Counted from the first letter of the stretch, positions 1 to 11,010 are shown. The stretch: 64,000 nucleotides of DNA from Thamnaconus septentrionalis (GCA_009823395.1 CM020502.1:16285944-16349943), one strand, 5' to 3'. Notes: a model not told the origin generated them from the letters alone. Numbers and translations are program-made.

Positions 1-160
1 GACATGAAAAAGATATGTACCACATGGCTCATTGGAAGAAACGGCGCGTTCAATTATTCAAGTGTACATGGTCCCTGTCCGCTGTAAGTGCATAGATATG
101 GAATTCATAATCGATGGAGACGGTAAATCTACATGAATCAATACAGTCAGATGTTTTGCT

Positions 161-378
161 AACTGGCTAGCGCTGTCGCCTCACAGCAAAGAAGGTTGTG
201 GGTTCAGTCCTCGATTTCCTGCTAACTACTCCCTCTTCCTCCCACCGACCAAAAACATGCATGTGAGGCCAATTGGGAACTCGTAAGTTGTCCGGAGGTG
301 CAAGTGTGAATAGTTGTTGTCTTTGTTTGTCCTTCACTGTGTCCCTGCGATTGCGAGTCGCCAACTTGTCAAGGGTGG
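161..378 (+). repeat. SINE-like teleost interspersed repeat, first half
   Basis: The stretch has the order of phrases I know from a very common fish repeat: 'gctagcgctgtcgcctcaca', a B-box-like 'gggttcagtcc', 'cctcccaccgaccaaaaac', 'atgcatgtgaggccaattgg', then 'ccctgcgattgcgagtcgcc'. The B-box-like phrase suggests a tRNA-type promoter ancestry, but no cloverleaf can be drawn. Related pieces lie at 12296-12368 (same strand) and 57018-57092 (opposite strand). Family recognition is from memory; the internal similarity is visible in the sequence. Confidence 0.6.
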
Positions 379-1395
379 TTTCGACGTGTTAATCATCCCA
401 CTATGCTTGGTGTGTAGTTTTTGTAAGGACACACACAGTAGTGGAAAACAGCCCTAAAATTTTAGACAATCTCAAACGTTATCATGACATATTTGCAGAA
501 AAAAAACCAAACATAAAGTAAACAAGTAGACAACAGCAAGGACGGCAAAGCTAAATTGTTGTATTTCTGGGTCAAAGGGCATCATCTTTCACCAGTCTTG
601 ACCTGGGTGTTACCATACACGTGCAGTGAAAGTGTGAAAAGAAGTATGAGAAGAAGAAAAAAAAATTCTCACCGGCACACTACCCAACCTTATTTACTCT
701 TCACTGGCTCTCCTGAGGCATTGGCCTCTGGCTGTTACTGAGTGTTTGACGTCTCTATGGCTACGTTGGGTGGGTGTTGGAAAACTGAACTGTACTTTTG
801 AACCTGTCTTGCCATTCTGCGTCACTTCCCCTTCATTTTCTGCTTTTCATTTAGTGACTACATAATATTATTTTTTTAATGATGTTCCTAGTTGGTCATA
901 GTATCCTGTATTTCGATGTGATTAAAAAGTCATTGTCATTCATTTTCTGTGTTTTACCTCTTCCCTTTAATCATTAATAGTACAATACTGTGTCGATTTC
1001 CAATGATAATTTTATTCAGGGTGTCAGTGTATTTATTAGAAGTTAAAACTCAATATACACAATAACCACACTAAACTGCCAACTCTTCTTTGTATGCCTC
1101 TTGAACTTGGCGAATTGGAGTACAGTGTTTGAGTTCGACACAGTAGACGTTAAACTTTAAAGACGCTGCGCATTGAACAATGAATAAACTCTTGTTTGGT
1201 GCATCTTGGCGTAAATCCAAGGGATACGGGGGAGCATGTGTGATACAAATAGCCACAACGCAACACTGTGCAATATGTCCAGTGCGACGGCCAGTCCAGC
1301 ACTGCTGCGTTTCGACAAGTGGTCAGTTTCTTCAATGTACACTTGACGTGATTTGACAGAGTTCTGCGATTTACAGGACGCCGCGGACGTAACTA
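379..1395. other. Non-coding stretch, nothing recognised
   Basis: AT-rich sequence without a credible ORF, splice-flanked exon, inverted repeat or tandem array. Short A- and T-runs occur near 500, 660 and 870. The overlapping minus-strand frames at 1071-1402 show no domain. Confidence 0.5.
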
Positions 1396-1725
1396 GCTGC
1401 ATTTCTATGAACCCTAGAATTGCGCAAAACCTAAATATCGCATTAAGAAATCTGGTAATGGAAACACCAAAACTTGGAAAAACCTCTCAAATATGGCTAA
1501 AAGGTTTTTACACTCTTATGAGGTGGTTTTTCAGGCGTATCTATGTAGAGGTATACCGAAAAAGTGTCATGGAAACACTTTTTTCGCATTTACATTCTCG
1601 GCGAGAATTACGGCTTATGCGCTTGACATCATTCAATGAAAACACCTGCAAGTCGCAATTGTACCTCGTCAGAATTTTTCAAAATATCGCTTTTATTTTG
1701 CGAAAAACTGTCATTGAAACGCAGC
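1396..1725 (+). mobile_element. PIF/Harbinger-like non-autonomous element, copy 1 (internally deleted)
   Basis: It begins 'gctgcatttctatga' and ends 'tcattgaaacgcagc', which are inverted versions of each other (terminal inverted repeat of about 16 bp). It shares long blocks with the copy at 4421-4947: 'aaaacctctcaaatatggct', 'gaggtggtttttcag', 'aaagtgtcatggaaacac', 'aaatatcgcttttattttgc'. Compared with copy 2 it lacks about 200 bp in the middle, including the Myb-like coding segment. No clean target duplication is visible. Assignment to Harbinger rests on the coding remnant in copy 2. Confidence 0.65.
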
Positions 1726-2847
1726 TGGTGACGCTGCTACCCAAAACTGACAGAATTTATTTTGCCCCCCCCCCAGGCAGACAGGCAGGCAGGCAGGCGG
1801 GGCCATGTGTGTTGCGGCCATCCAGACACGGAGCTGCTGAACCGCCGCGCTGCAGCTGCTCCCGCTCTGTATTTTTGTCAGATTCGTCGCCTCTTGCGGG
1901 CTCTGTGCGGACGATTCCACGTCCCGTCCCACCACCACCACCACTCCTCTGTCAAACAGACAGAAGGTCCCTTGAAGTGGCGGAAGGCGCACAAAAGCGA
2001 GGATTGAGCAGCGCTGGGTGGGGCAGGAGCAGGGGAGGACAGAGGGACGAGTGTCAGAAGACGGGACAAAGACAACACCATCTGACTGCGGATGATTGTT
2101 TCAGTCATTAGCGTCGCGTCGCCCCTCCGACCCAACCCACCGGCCCTTTCCACGGGAAAGCAGCGGGGGGATTTTCACCGGTGACACAGGCGCAGCTTTC
2201 ATTGAGTGAACGATGATGTCCAAGTGGAGCCTCCACCCGCCCCACCCCCACCACCCTGCTGTCCCCGACGTGACCTTGTTACTTCTGAGGCCGCCACCCG
2301 TGAAGAGTTGTTACGAAAACTGCGCTTGCGCCGCTAAACGGGCAGAAGAAGCGAAAGATGAGACACGATAATGCGCCGAAGAAAAAGAGAGAGAAAACGG
2401 TAAAATCGGCCCATAATACAGGCTGACCCTGCAGCATATGATACCTCCGCTCTCACTGTGAGCTTGGCCGAGCCGCTAATGCTAAATTTAGCGCGGTTGA
2501 AAGTGTGAATTATCAAGCTTTTCTCTCAAATTTTCAACCTCCTTCTGTTTAAAAGAAATAATGAAATATGAAAGGCTGGACACACTTTTAGAGTTTAGCA
2601 GCGTTGCCAGGTTGGGTTGGAAAATAATTCATTTGGACAGCCTGCGATAATTTGGCCTAGTTTCTTTTTGTTTGTTTGTTTTGCTGGCATCAGAGATGCT
2701 ATAGACACAGTCCGCTAATTCTGCCTCTCCTCTTCTACATTAGAAACCAATTAAAACTGATCATTTCGAATGCAAATAAATAATCATGTTCTATGGCACT
2801 CGTATCTGCACAACAGTTTCTTAATAAAAGGCAATAATGTCTGCAAG
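1726..2847. other. GC-rich non-coding block with C-run and GGCA repeat
   Basis: After the Harbinger-like copy comes a C-run at about 1765-1773 and a (GGCA)n-type array at about 1774-1800. Roughly 1790-2300 is richer in G+C and CpG than its surroundings, with C-rich strings such as the one at 2233-2262. A CpG island or promoter is possible, but no exon follows. The frame at 1353-2111 passes through the transposon and this array and is not credible as a gene. Confidence 0.4.
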
Positions 2848-2859
2848 GATGCTTGTCCA

Positions 2860-2925
2860 GGGTGAATCACGCCGACAGCTGGGATAGGCTCAGCAGACCC
2901 CGTGACCCTGAATGCATCTTGGGTG
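2860..2925 (+). repeat. Fragment of teleost 'cagctgggataggctc' repeat
   Basis: The core 'gacagctgggataggctcag' followed by 'accccgtgaccctgaatg' is a phrase I recognise from a widespread fish interspersed repeat, usually followed by 'gataagcgg', which is missing here. The phrase 'gtgaatcacgc' occurs on both sides of the core (about 2862 and 2923), suggesting a small local duplication. Confidence 0.5.
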
Positions 2926-4420
2926 AATCACGCTGGTTTTCAGTCACACTGCATCTTGGGAAAAGCCACTAAGTATCTGGTGAAAATGAAGTGACCGCCT
3001 CCGACTGGATTTACACGACAGGGTTTGATTTGAAAACAACATAAATGCTGTGTTGCTGACACCCATTTTTTTTTCCAACTCTATGATTCATTTATATTCA
3101 ACTCGACTAGTTTGAATATCATCCATTTTTTAATTGTGACCCATATCCGATTTCTGTGTTCACATCTGAATTTAAGCATGCTTCCAGCGTTGATGTAATC
3201 TGGCTCATGTTTGAAAATCTGCTCTGTCCCATTTGGGAGGAAAAACCATGGACCCGTGTCAGGGAGAATTACTCGTCTGAATCAAGAATAAATTTACTAA
3301 TTAATATCATGAATTTTGCCATTGTGTTTCTGAGTGTGTTTCCGTGAAATTACCTTTGGAAGATTTGCTTTGAAAATGAAGACCTAAAAACTCCAAGTGC
3401 CAAGTTTCCATCCTGATGACGAGGATTACTTCACTTAGACCAAGTAAAAATATGATATCTTCTTGTTGAATTGAATTTTTTTATGTATTGTCTTTGTATA
3501 TTTATACAATGAAGTAGCAGGTGCCCTTCACTGTCCTTTAGGGTTAACACAAACATAAATGATCACTGCCAGGTCATACAAAGAGAGCAAACTAGAATAG
3601 CTAAATAATGAATAATAAGGTAGCTAAGGATCAGAAATGTAAATCTTCTTGTTAAGCTATGGCATTGAAAATATGATCATATGCTCTGTAATATGCTGGA
3701 TGTTAACTAGAAAAGTTACTTGAAACCTGTTTCCGTAAAACAGTTTGGGCATCAGCTCTGACTGAAAAGCAAGCAAACGTACAAACTTTATTGCAAATTC
3801 GAGGAACTTTTGACTTTTGCTGATTCCATAATGTGGATGTCTTCTTCCTAATGCACATAAAAAGGTTTTGTGGAAGCACATTATGCAACGGCCTTCAACC
3901 AAACTGATGGCTTTTTGTAAGAGCCATCTCCCAACCTCGCACAAAATAAGCCCATGTTTATTTATAATGCGCGCCAATCTATTTCAGTTGCCAGGTCAGT
4001 AGAGTAGCCAGAGCTGGCAATCAAATAAATTCCTGTATTGATTTCGACTGATGACCAAAGTGCTGCTTTGTGTGAGCAGGAAGGCAAAGTCCTCCAGATA
4101 CATGTCGTGTTCGATAACAAAAAGAAGTAAACAACGTGCGAGTGGTGGATGAAAGTTCCCGTCAGCCCCGGCGTCACAAGTTCAGACAGACACTGACACC
4201 AGGAATCTCTCTGGAGCGAGGCGAAATGTTATAAAACTTGTAAATCTATTGTCACTCTGTCATCTTTTTGTCGTCGTTACCCACACAGCCTCAGAGGGTT
4301 TGACAGCCTTCTCTTTCATTACATAAGGCCTTTTCAGCGCCGATCCCTTGTCTGCTCGTTTTCTTTTTTTTTCTTCTTTTTTTTCTTAATCCTCCACACC
4401 CCAAAGTCAATTTGACAAAA
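2926..4420. other. Non-coding stretch, nothing recognised
   Basis: AT-rich sequence. A minus-strand frame at 3657-3977 (106 codons) has no recognisable motif and a composition like its surroundings. T-rich tract at about 4361-4388. Confidence 0.45.
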
Positions 4421-4947
4421 GCTGCGTTTCAATGACCCCAAGAATTGCTCCTAACCTAAATATGTCAATGCAAAACTGGTGATGGAAACAGCTCAACTTG
4501 GAAAAACCTCTCAAATATGGCTAAGAGGTTTTGACGCTCTCATGAGGTGGTTTTTCAGACGTATCCATATAGACGAACGTCGCAAAAGTGTCATGGAAAC
4601 ACTTTTCGCATTTACACGTCAGCGGGTGTGACATACGGGGTCACGTGACCAGTTCACTTCAAGTGCAAATGGCGCGTCATGTTTGGACGGAGGAGGAGAC
4701 GGACTATTTTTTACAAGTAATGAAAGAGAAAAATGTCACAACCATTCTTGACAGCAAACAGCATCGAAGTGCAGATTTATGGCAAAATGTTTAGTACCTC
4801 CATCCACCTCAAAGTGGGGTCTCGCGGGACGAGATTTGACGTGAATTACGGCTTATGTTCTTCACAACTGCAAATCACAATTGCACTTTGTCGAAATCTT
4901 AGAAATATCGCTTTTATTTTGCGAAAAAACTGTCACGGATACGCAGC
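4421..4947 (+). mobile_element. PIF/Harbinger-like element, copy 2, with Myb/SANT remnant
   Basis: About 527 bp, bounded by 'gctgcgtttcaatgac' and 'gtcacggatacgcagc', which are near-perfect inverted repeats. The order of blocks matches copies 1, 3 and 4 in this window. The centre carries a short reading frame (see 4669-4794) with the pattern of the Myb/SANT-like DNA-binding protein that accompanies PIF/Harbinger transposases. No transposase lies inside, so the element is non-autonomous. The canonical 3-bp target duplication is not clear, perhaps because the flanks have decayed. Confidence 0.7.
4669..4794 (+). pseudogene. N-terminal remnant of a Harbinger Myb/SANT-like protein
   Basis: The ATG at 4669 opens 41 codons ending in a TAG at 4792-4794. 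The peptide starts MARHVWTEEETDYFLQ and continues with a KEKN segment, 'ILDSKQHRSADLWQNV'. The pattern W-T-x-E-E-T at the start, a hydrophobic helix, then L-D-x-K-x-x-R and W-x-x-V is that of the Myb/SANT-like domain carried by PIF/Harbinger elements, which helps bring the transposase to the element ends. Only the first two helices' worth is present; the family protein is normally several times longer. The same start can be read on the minus strand in the copies near 47290 (MAHYVWTKEVTEYFLQV) and 58380 (MAHYVWTEEEAEYFLQV), so this is a transposon remnant and not a host exon. Family call is by motif only. Confidence 0.6.
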
Positions 4948-5538
4948 TGCTGTCGCTGATCCCTGCATCATCTGTTCCATACACGCAAAAAAAAAAAAAA
5001 AGACATTCTCTCCCGTCTAGTTGGCCTGATTTAAATATCAATACTTAGCATTCATGATAAATTGATACCCGTTTTGCTCAGGCATTTCACCCCAGGATAC
5101 ATATTATATTCATGTGTAATCTGTAATTAGCTCCTTATAAAACAAGCACTGAAAGAGATTCATGGAGAAATTTATATTCTGCTTATATTATTTTTCACGG
5201 GGTATTATTTGGCGCAGCGGGATGTTGTGCGTGACAGTTTAATTTTATTTTACTGACACTCAAAGAGATTGTCTTTCTGTTGCAAGCTTACCCGAAAACA
5301 TTTAAGAGGCAGAGGCAGGAAACTCAACCAGAGACCTTCTATAAGGAGACAGAGAACTTATTTTGAACGGAGAATTCCAAGATGACGAAGATGACGCATA
5401 ACCCGCCCCCTTTTACGAACAGCCAATCGCCAATCACCGAACCTGCAAACTTTTCAGCCTATCATCTTGTTTCAACCGGTGCATGTGCACTTGTAGCTTT
5501 TCATGGCAGATGACACCTAACTATCTTAATCTCTAAGA
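4948..5538. other. Non-coding stretch, nothing recognised
   Basis: AT-rich sequence with an A-run at about 4987-5001. No ORF or repeat structure could be supported. Confidence 0.45.
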
Positions 5539-5869
5539 ATATAGACGAGGGCTGGGCAAACTCTTTGAATGGTGGAGCCACAATGGGTTCTAAAATTTGA
5601 CAGAGGGGCCTATAAATATGGATAGATGGAAATGTAGAAAACATATCATGTAGCTTTAATGTCAATTGAAAATGAACCAAAGCAGAGTTGCAACAAAGTG
5701 TTATATTTGTTTTAATGACTCTTAAAACACAGAAACATGGATGAAATGCAGCTATTTTATGACTAACTGACTATTAATATCATTTCATCAAGTTCGGCAG
5801 GCCGGATTAAAAAGCTTAATGGGCCGCATATGGCCGCCGGGCCGTAGTTTGTCCATGCCTGATATAGAC
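5539..5869. mobile_element. Non-autonomous hAT element with perfect 8-bp target duplication
   Basis: The body is 5547-5861 (315 bp). The left end reads GAGGGCTGGGCAAACT and the right end AGTTTGTCCATGCCTG, whose reverse complement CAGGCATGGACAAACT matches it at most positions. Both sides are flanked by ATATAGAC (5539-5546 and 5862-5869). An 8-bp duplication and C-A-G-starting ends define hAT elements; the first base of the left end has changed to G. The inner left phrase 'ggtggagccacaatggg' and inner right phrase 'gggccgcatatggccgcc' are typical of fish hAT elements of this type. No transposase frame is inside. Confidence 0.85.
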
Positions 5870-5896
5870 TGTCAGTGATCAGACCTTATAGGGATG

Positions 5897-6051
5897 TTGT
5901 ACATTCGCGTGTTTTCCATTGTTGGCCATTTGTAAATTGTTGAGCTTTATTCTTGCGTTTCACTCAACGGTTTTTGTTAAACCTCTGTTATAGTTATCTA
6001 CAGAGCAACCTTTTAACCTTTGAAGCCTGTCGCATTTATAGCCTTTGCTGC
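5897..6051 (+). repeat. Unnamed dispersed repeat, copy X
   Basis: Similar to 8722-8860 in the same order and orientation: 'tgtacattcg', 'ttttccatt', 'ttggccattt', 'ttgcgtttc', 'ctcaac', 'cagagcaac', 'tttatagcct' against 'tttacagcct'. I do not recognise the family. It starts about 30 bp after the hAT element's right duplication. Confidence 0.6.
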
Positions 6052-6374
6052 CACGGCTGGTACGGATTCAGTGGTTTATGAAGATGATGTGAGAAGATGA
6101 TCTGGGTGCATGCATGTTGAAGAATCGAAGAATTCTGTTGTTGTGTTTTTTCGGACTCGAGCTGCATCCAACTTGACTAGCGAGATATTTGACAAGACTT
6201 TCGCAGAACCGCTTTGACACAATTCAGTCAGGGGATTCTTGGGAATGAGGGTGGAAACAAAAAAAGATGATAACTGCTGAATGATCAGTTTTCAAGACGA
6301 TCTTTGGTGTGAAAAATTGACAGGTTGATTTGATGGTGTGAGCCTGTGAACAGCGGTCAGGATGTACAGCCCCT

Positions 6375-6375
<1 letters not shown>

Positions 6376-6419
<44 letters not shown>
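6376..6419. repeat. (CA)22 microsatellite
   Basis: An uninterrupted CA dinucleotide run. The minus-strand frames through it encode poly-Cys/Val and are artefacts. Confidence 0.97.
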
Positions 6420-6421
<2 letters not shown>

Positions 6422-6779
6422 GGCGGCTGATGACCCAGCAGAATGCATAAGACTGACAGAGTGGGGAACGCGAACCGAACACTGGGAACACTGGTGCCGA
6501 CGGAGGAGGAGGCGGGATGCTTGCAGCAGCAGCTTGGAGGACACTGAATTGAGCAGGGGTGGTATTTCATATTCAGCATTTGTAGGCCTGCAACAGAGAT
6601 AAGAAGCCTTGCCACTGCCCGTCAGCCTGATTACAAATAGCAGTGAGGCAATCTAGAGTTGGAGTCACTCTGCCATTTAGGACAAGGACTGCAGTTCTTG
6701 TCTTATAGTCACTCAGAAGTCATTAGAGGTCCATTTGTGGAAAATGTTTAAGGAAGCCCACCTGACAGTGTGGGAATGG

Positions 6780-6943
6780 CAGTGCAAGATGGCAGCTAAC
6801 TAGGAGCAAGAGGCCCGGAAAACCAAATTACTTTTATTGCACTGCAAGTATACACTTTTATTAATGCATTTATGGGCAATGCATTAAGCTTTTACCAATT
6901 TAAAATCCATAAATCAAGCCAATTTTACACACTGGAACTTTAA
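6780..6943 (+). mobile_element. TTAA-flanked MITE family, copy E (right end only)
   Basis: It ends 'caattttacacactggaact' followed by TTAA at 6940-6943, like copies at 26162-26604 and 40778-41104. Inner blocks 'gcagctaact', 'gagcaagag', 'aaaaccaaattac' and 'aagcttttacca' align with the right part of copy D. The left end has been lost, and the whole TA-containing middle is missing between 'gcccgg' and 'aaaacc'. Confidence 0.65.
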
Positions 6944-8721
6944 GTATTAAGCTTTTCGGTTTTCAAAGTTTTAGGAAACCCCAAAAACCATGAGTTAGCA
7001 ATTCGATCTGGCAGCCACCTTAATGGCCACTGAATGGCACAAGTTGTGCCAACCCTTGATAGCGGACACTTTGTTTTTTAGTCAGTGAAAAGTCTCACAG
7101 GACTGTGCAGTGTCAGCCTGGACAAATGTTTCATGATGCCAATACTTAAGCAAAGGTTTGAAAATGACCTTGAAAAATGTGCCAATCAAGGACGCTTGGT
7201 GAAGCGTACAAAGCAGAAGAACGGAGGGGCAACTTCAGAAACCATTACCAATCTCCATTGAAGAGTGTGAGGTGTCCAGAGGTCCAGAGACCTCACATCC
7301 ATCTCATCCATCAGAGTTTATTTGTCGGGAAGTTCAACTCCTCCCGCCCGCGTCTATTTCTGTTTGCCGCGTTTCCTTGCTGGATCACGAGTAAGTAAGG
7401 ATGTCCCTCGCCGGGTTTACTTAACCCGCGCGCGTGGCTTTAGCCTAATTAATCTTGATCCAGAAAGGGGTAAACTACCCAAAGCCACTTAGGCGTCGGC
7501 CGTGCGCCCAGTGGCGGCCCTGAGACTCTTTGCTCGTGAGGCTGTTGTGCCGTCGGCTTATCTGCCCTCCACTTCGTTTCCCCGCTTCGCCTGCTCATAT
7601 TTGGAATCGCATTACCCGCGCAGACAGACCGCACTAAAACCCCTGATCACTGTAGAATTACTGCTGGCGATGCTGCAGTCGGCACCCCATAACTACCCCC
7701 AACCCTGGCTCCAGATTGCTGCTTGTGTATTTCAACACAGCGCTGCTTCTTTATGCCACCCGACGTGACAACAGTGCAATTTCCTGTATCTTTCGCCTCC
7801 CGGTGCAGCATTCGCTCACTCACGATGCATTAAAAAACAAAGCAATGCTACTTACATGTGTGTGCGGACGGATACGCTGCTAAAAATTGCAACACTCTGG
7901 AGATGTTGAGTTTGGGAAAAAAACAACAACAAAAAAAAACAAGTGATTGCACCTGTTTGTCATTCATGGTGAAGTCTTTTGCCTGGGGCCTGAGAGACGG
8001 TGCATAACAATGGACGCCCCGTCACTTTCCTACACGTCAGGAAGAGAAACACCGAGACGTGTTGTATTTTTGTAGTCTTGTTGATAATTGGCGCTCACTT
8101 ACCACTTGGGTTGGAAAAAAAATAGATAAGAAAAAATATTTTCAAATTGTATTCAGAGAGGAATGAACCCGTGGCAGTCAGGATCCCTGGAATGAGACGC
8201 TAGTTGTTCAAAAGCAAAGTGTGAGGAAATGACGGTGGTGTGTTGAGGGGAGAAGGAATTTGCACGTCGCCTCAGTTTTCCAAGCACCTATATCAAGCTT
8301 TGCAGATAAACCTCAACGTTTCAAAAACTGCAGCCGCCAAATCAAGGCTTCCAGCCAAGTCGTTTCTGTCTGTTCTCCCATCTTTGCCTCCTTCGCTTCA
8401 GAAATGCTTTCTTTCGTCTGGAGCGAGCAGAACCCGAACCACGCCAAAAAGCTTTTGACGACCGAATCCGAGACACAATTGTCGTCTCGGCCGCTTCTTC
8501 TTCCGTTCCTGCTGTTCAACACCCTCCAGTAAGGAGCAAGCAGCTGCCAAAGCGGAGTCGCCATCCCTGATAGGCAGAGAGATTTAAGGAGGCGCTGCAG
8601 CTGCCAAGCAGAGGCAAGCTGTCTCCTCTATTTTTCTCTGAGTGTCTTTATCACTTCCTCCCTCGCTCAGCTTCCAGACTGAAGGTTCCCTTTGAGTAAG
8701 CCGCCTCATACGGGCGTTGGT
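6944..8721. other. Non-coding stretch, nothing recognised
   Basis: Mixed composition. It holds a small palindrome TGGCACAAGTTGTGCCA near 7036 and a short A-rich tract at about 7918-7941. GC-rich patches occur near 7340-7640. ORFs of 60-90 codons overlap on both strands without domains. Confidence 0.4.
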
Positions 8722-8860
8722 CGTGTACATTCGTGCATTTTCCATTATTGGCCATTTGGAAATCATTGAGATGCATTTTTTTGCGTTTCGCTCAACAGCC
8801 CTCTTTCACAATCATCTCCAGAGCAACTTTCAGTCAATGACGCCCATTTACAGCCTCTTT
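8722..8860 (+). repeat. Unnamed dispersed repeat, copy Y
   Basis: Second copy of the repeat at 5897-6051, direct orientation, about 2.8 kb away. The two share roughly the whole length with scattered substitutions and small gaps. No terminal inverted repeats or target duplications were found, so the class is unknown. Confidence 0.6.
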
Positions 8861-9619
8861 TTTTTCCTTCATCGCCAATACTCACACAAGCTACCAAAGG
8901 GGGGAAAATATCCTTTGCCTCAGGCCTCCAGAAAATATAGATTATTGTCAGGGTCTGTAAGATACGCGGGTCTCCACCCGAGCGGCTCTCGTCAGCATGA
9001 CACAAGCTCTCCTTTGCCTCGTGCCCTCTGCTGCGCTCTTCCCAGGCAGCCCCGATTATGTAAGGCTGTTATCCAATCGAAAGCCCCGTCTGGATCGCAC
9101 AGTCCTCTGTGTGCACTGCCTGTTTGTTTGCACAGTATATAGCTGAGAGCGGTACAAAGGAACCTGGATATTTCAAAGAGCTTTATGTAACTGAAAGCCA
9201 CACACAGCGTGCCGCCGTGTTTGCGGCCCCGGCGTGCGCAGGTACTGCGGCGGCAGCGGCCGGTAATGCAAAAAAAAAAAAATATAATAAAATAAATCAC
9301 AGATGGAACTGTTTGGTAAACGCGTGAAGCATGTGGGTGTTATTGACCGAGCTCTAGTCAGAAGGAATAAATGAAAAGAAAACTGTTGTTGTGTCTCAGA
9401 AAAGCCAGAGGACGCGTTTCCCGTTCCTGCCCAGTTGTTCGGAACCAGGATGATCATATCAAATAGTGAAAAGCAGGTTTTACGCCCGGGGATTAAACTT
9501 TAAAGCGTACAAGGCATGAGGACTGTGATGAATTGGAACTGCAGGAAGTAGAACCCAGTGTCGTTTTGCCTTTTGTAAAAGCAACAGAAACTTGACTGAG
9601 CTTTGAGTCTGGAGATAAT
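8861..9619. other. Non-coding stretch
   Basis: Contains an A-run at about 9269-9280. The overlapping frames at 8992-9457 show no domain. No repeat was recognised. Confidence 0.4.
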
Positions 9620-9704
9620 GTTTAAACCAGCGTTTCTCAACTGGTGGGTCGCGACCAAAATGTGGGTCCTGAGACTCCACCAGTTGAGAACAACTGGTTT
9701 AAAC
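9620..9704. mobile_element. 69-bp hAT mini-element with self-palindromic 8-bp duplication
   Basis: The body is 9628-9696. The left end reads CAGCGTTTCTCAACTGGTGG; the right end read backwards gives CAGTTGTTCTCAACTGGTGG. Both flanks are GTTTAAAC (9620-9627 and 9697-9704). The two ends almost meet, leaving about 25 bp between them, so the insertion is essentially two terminal repeats and would fold into a hairpin. CAG ends plus an 8-bp duplication indicate hAT. Confidence 0.85.
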
Positions 9705-10859
9705 GTTCCCGTCAATCCATATTGTCCTCGTAACTGCAAAGCAGAGGATTGGTTGAAAATGAGCGACTAAGCTGTAAAGCGTTTTACCCCATTAAGTTCT
9801 TACTTTTCACCACATATACTATATTTAAGGTGTTTGTCTCTGCGTTTGCTTTGTAAAGAGTCATCTCAGCAAAATTACCTGAGCAAACTGTCATTCCTGA
9901 ATAGAAAACATTTATTTTTTACACAAAGATGTAATCCCCTTTGCAAGGAAGTGGCTAAAGTGAGCAGAATATGAATGCGGTGGTTCAGACCGAGGGTCCG
10001 ACTCATGGTTGTGTGACCCCCGACCCCCTTCAGCTGCTCTAAGGAAGACGTGAGATCAAGTGGGACGTCACAAAACAGAGATGCATTATTTACTGTGTGT
10101 TTTATTGCACATTGGATGCTGCTAATGCCACATGCTAGGGCCAATAAATCATTGATTTCTGATACCGATACTGTTGTATTTGTCCATCCGTCCGCTGTCC
10201 CGGTGTCAATAATAATTAAGTGACATCACACAGGAGGGATGCCGTTGAGCTGAATGTGATCACTGGTGTATCACAGTCGTGTAGTGCTTCTCCATAAAAG
10301 CTCTTTCACGCCGATTAGGCCGAATGTCCAGTCGTTAGAAACGACTGGCCCGCTGATGCTTGTGTGCTCACCTCAGATGGTTGTAGACTTTTTCTGAGTC
10401 AGTGCTAAAGCTCAAAATATTTCATGGAGACAGGTTTGTCGAATGAACTTAACAAACATTCAGTCACTATCACCTGTGCTGCTTTCTAGATGTTTCTAGA
10501 ACAAGCGGGAAGCATAGCCGTTAGCATTAGCACGTCCTGCTTGGATGAGGGAACCGGGGTGTTCCTCGGCTTCACTCATCAAGAAATAAACCAACGTAGT
10601 AGCCATTTCAGATGGCAAACGGAAAAGGAGCACCGGTGTATATCAATAATAACGACGTGACCTATTAGGTAAAAGATTCTAAACAGCGTTGGGACGTTTT
10701 GCGCTAAAGGCTAAATATTAGCGTCTTATTATTGCTGATTGCTGCAGGATTAACTGACCTGAAACGTGACTTATTATTTACAATTTTGCATTCCTCTTTA
10801 GTTGATGAGCCTACAGAATGTCCATGTGGCATCTAAAAGACAAATTTTGACTTTTCCAG
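9705..10859. other. Non-coding stretch, nothing recognised
   Basis: AT-rich with no tandem arrays. A minus-strand frame at 9875-10144 shows no domain. Confidence 0.4.
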
Positions 10860-11010
10860 GGACGTTCTAAAACGCTTAATGTAAAAACGCATGGAGAAGT
10901 GAAAGTGGGCGTGACTAGAGATGTCCACAGTAATTTCGGTCATAGCTGATCGCTGTCTTTCGGTCATTAAACTACGTCAAGCTTTTTACATTAAGCGTTT
11001 CAGAATGTCC
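10860..11010. repeat. Inverted repeat, 30-bp arms, about 90-bp spacer
   Basis: Left arm 10860-10890 and right arm 10981-11010 share 'aaacgcttaatgtaaaaa' in opposite orientation, with two mismatches and one gap over the arms. Size and form fit a small MITE, but no target duplication was found and the family is not recognised. Confidence 0.65.

Noticed and set aside
1353..2111. 252-codon plus-strand frame
   Set aside because: It runs through Harbinger-like copy 1, a C-run and a GGCA array; no domain, and the composition follows the repeats.
1790..2300. CpG-rich block considered as a promoter
   Set aside because: No exon or donor follows, and the CpG density is only moderately raised; not enough to call a promoter.
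4300..4400. T-rich tract considered as a retrotransposon tail
   Set aside because: No matching body or target duplication on either side.
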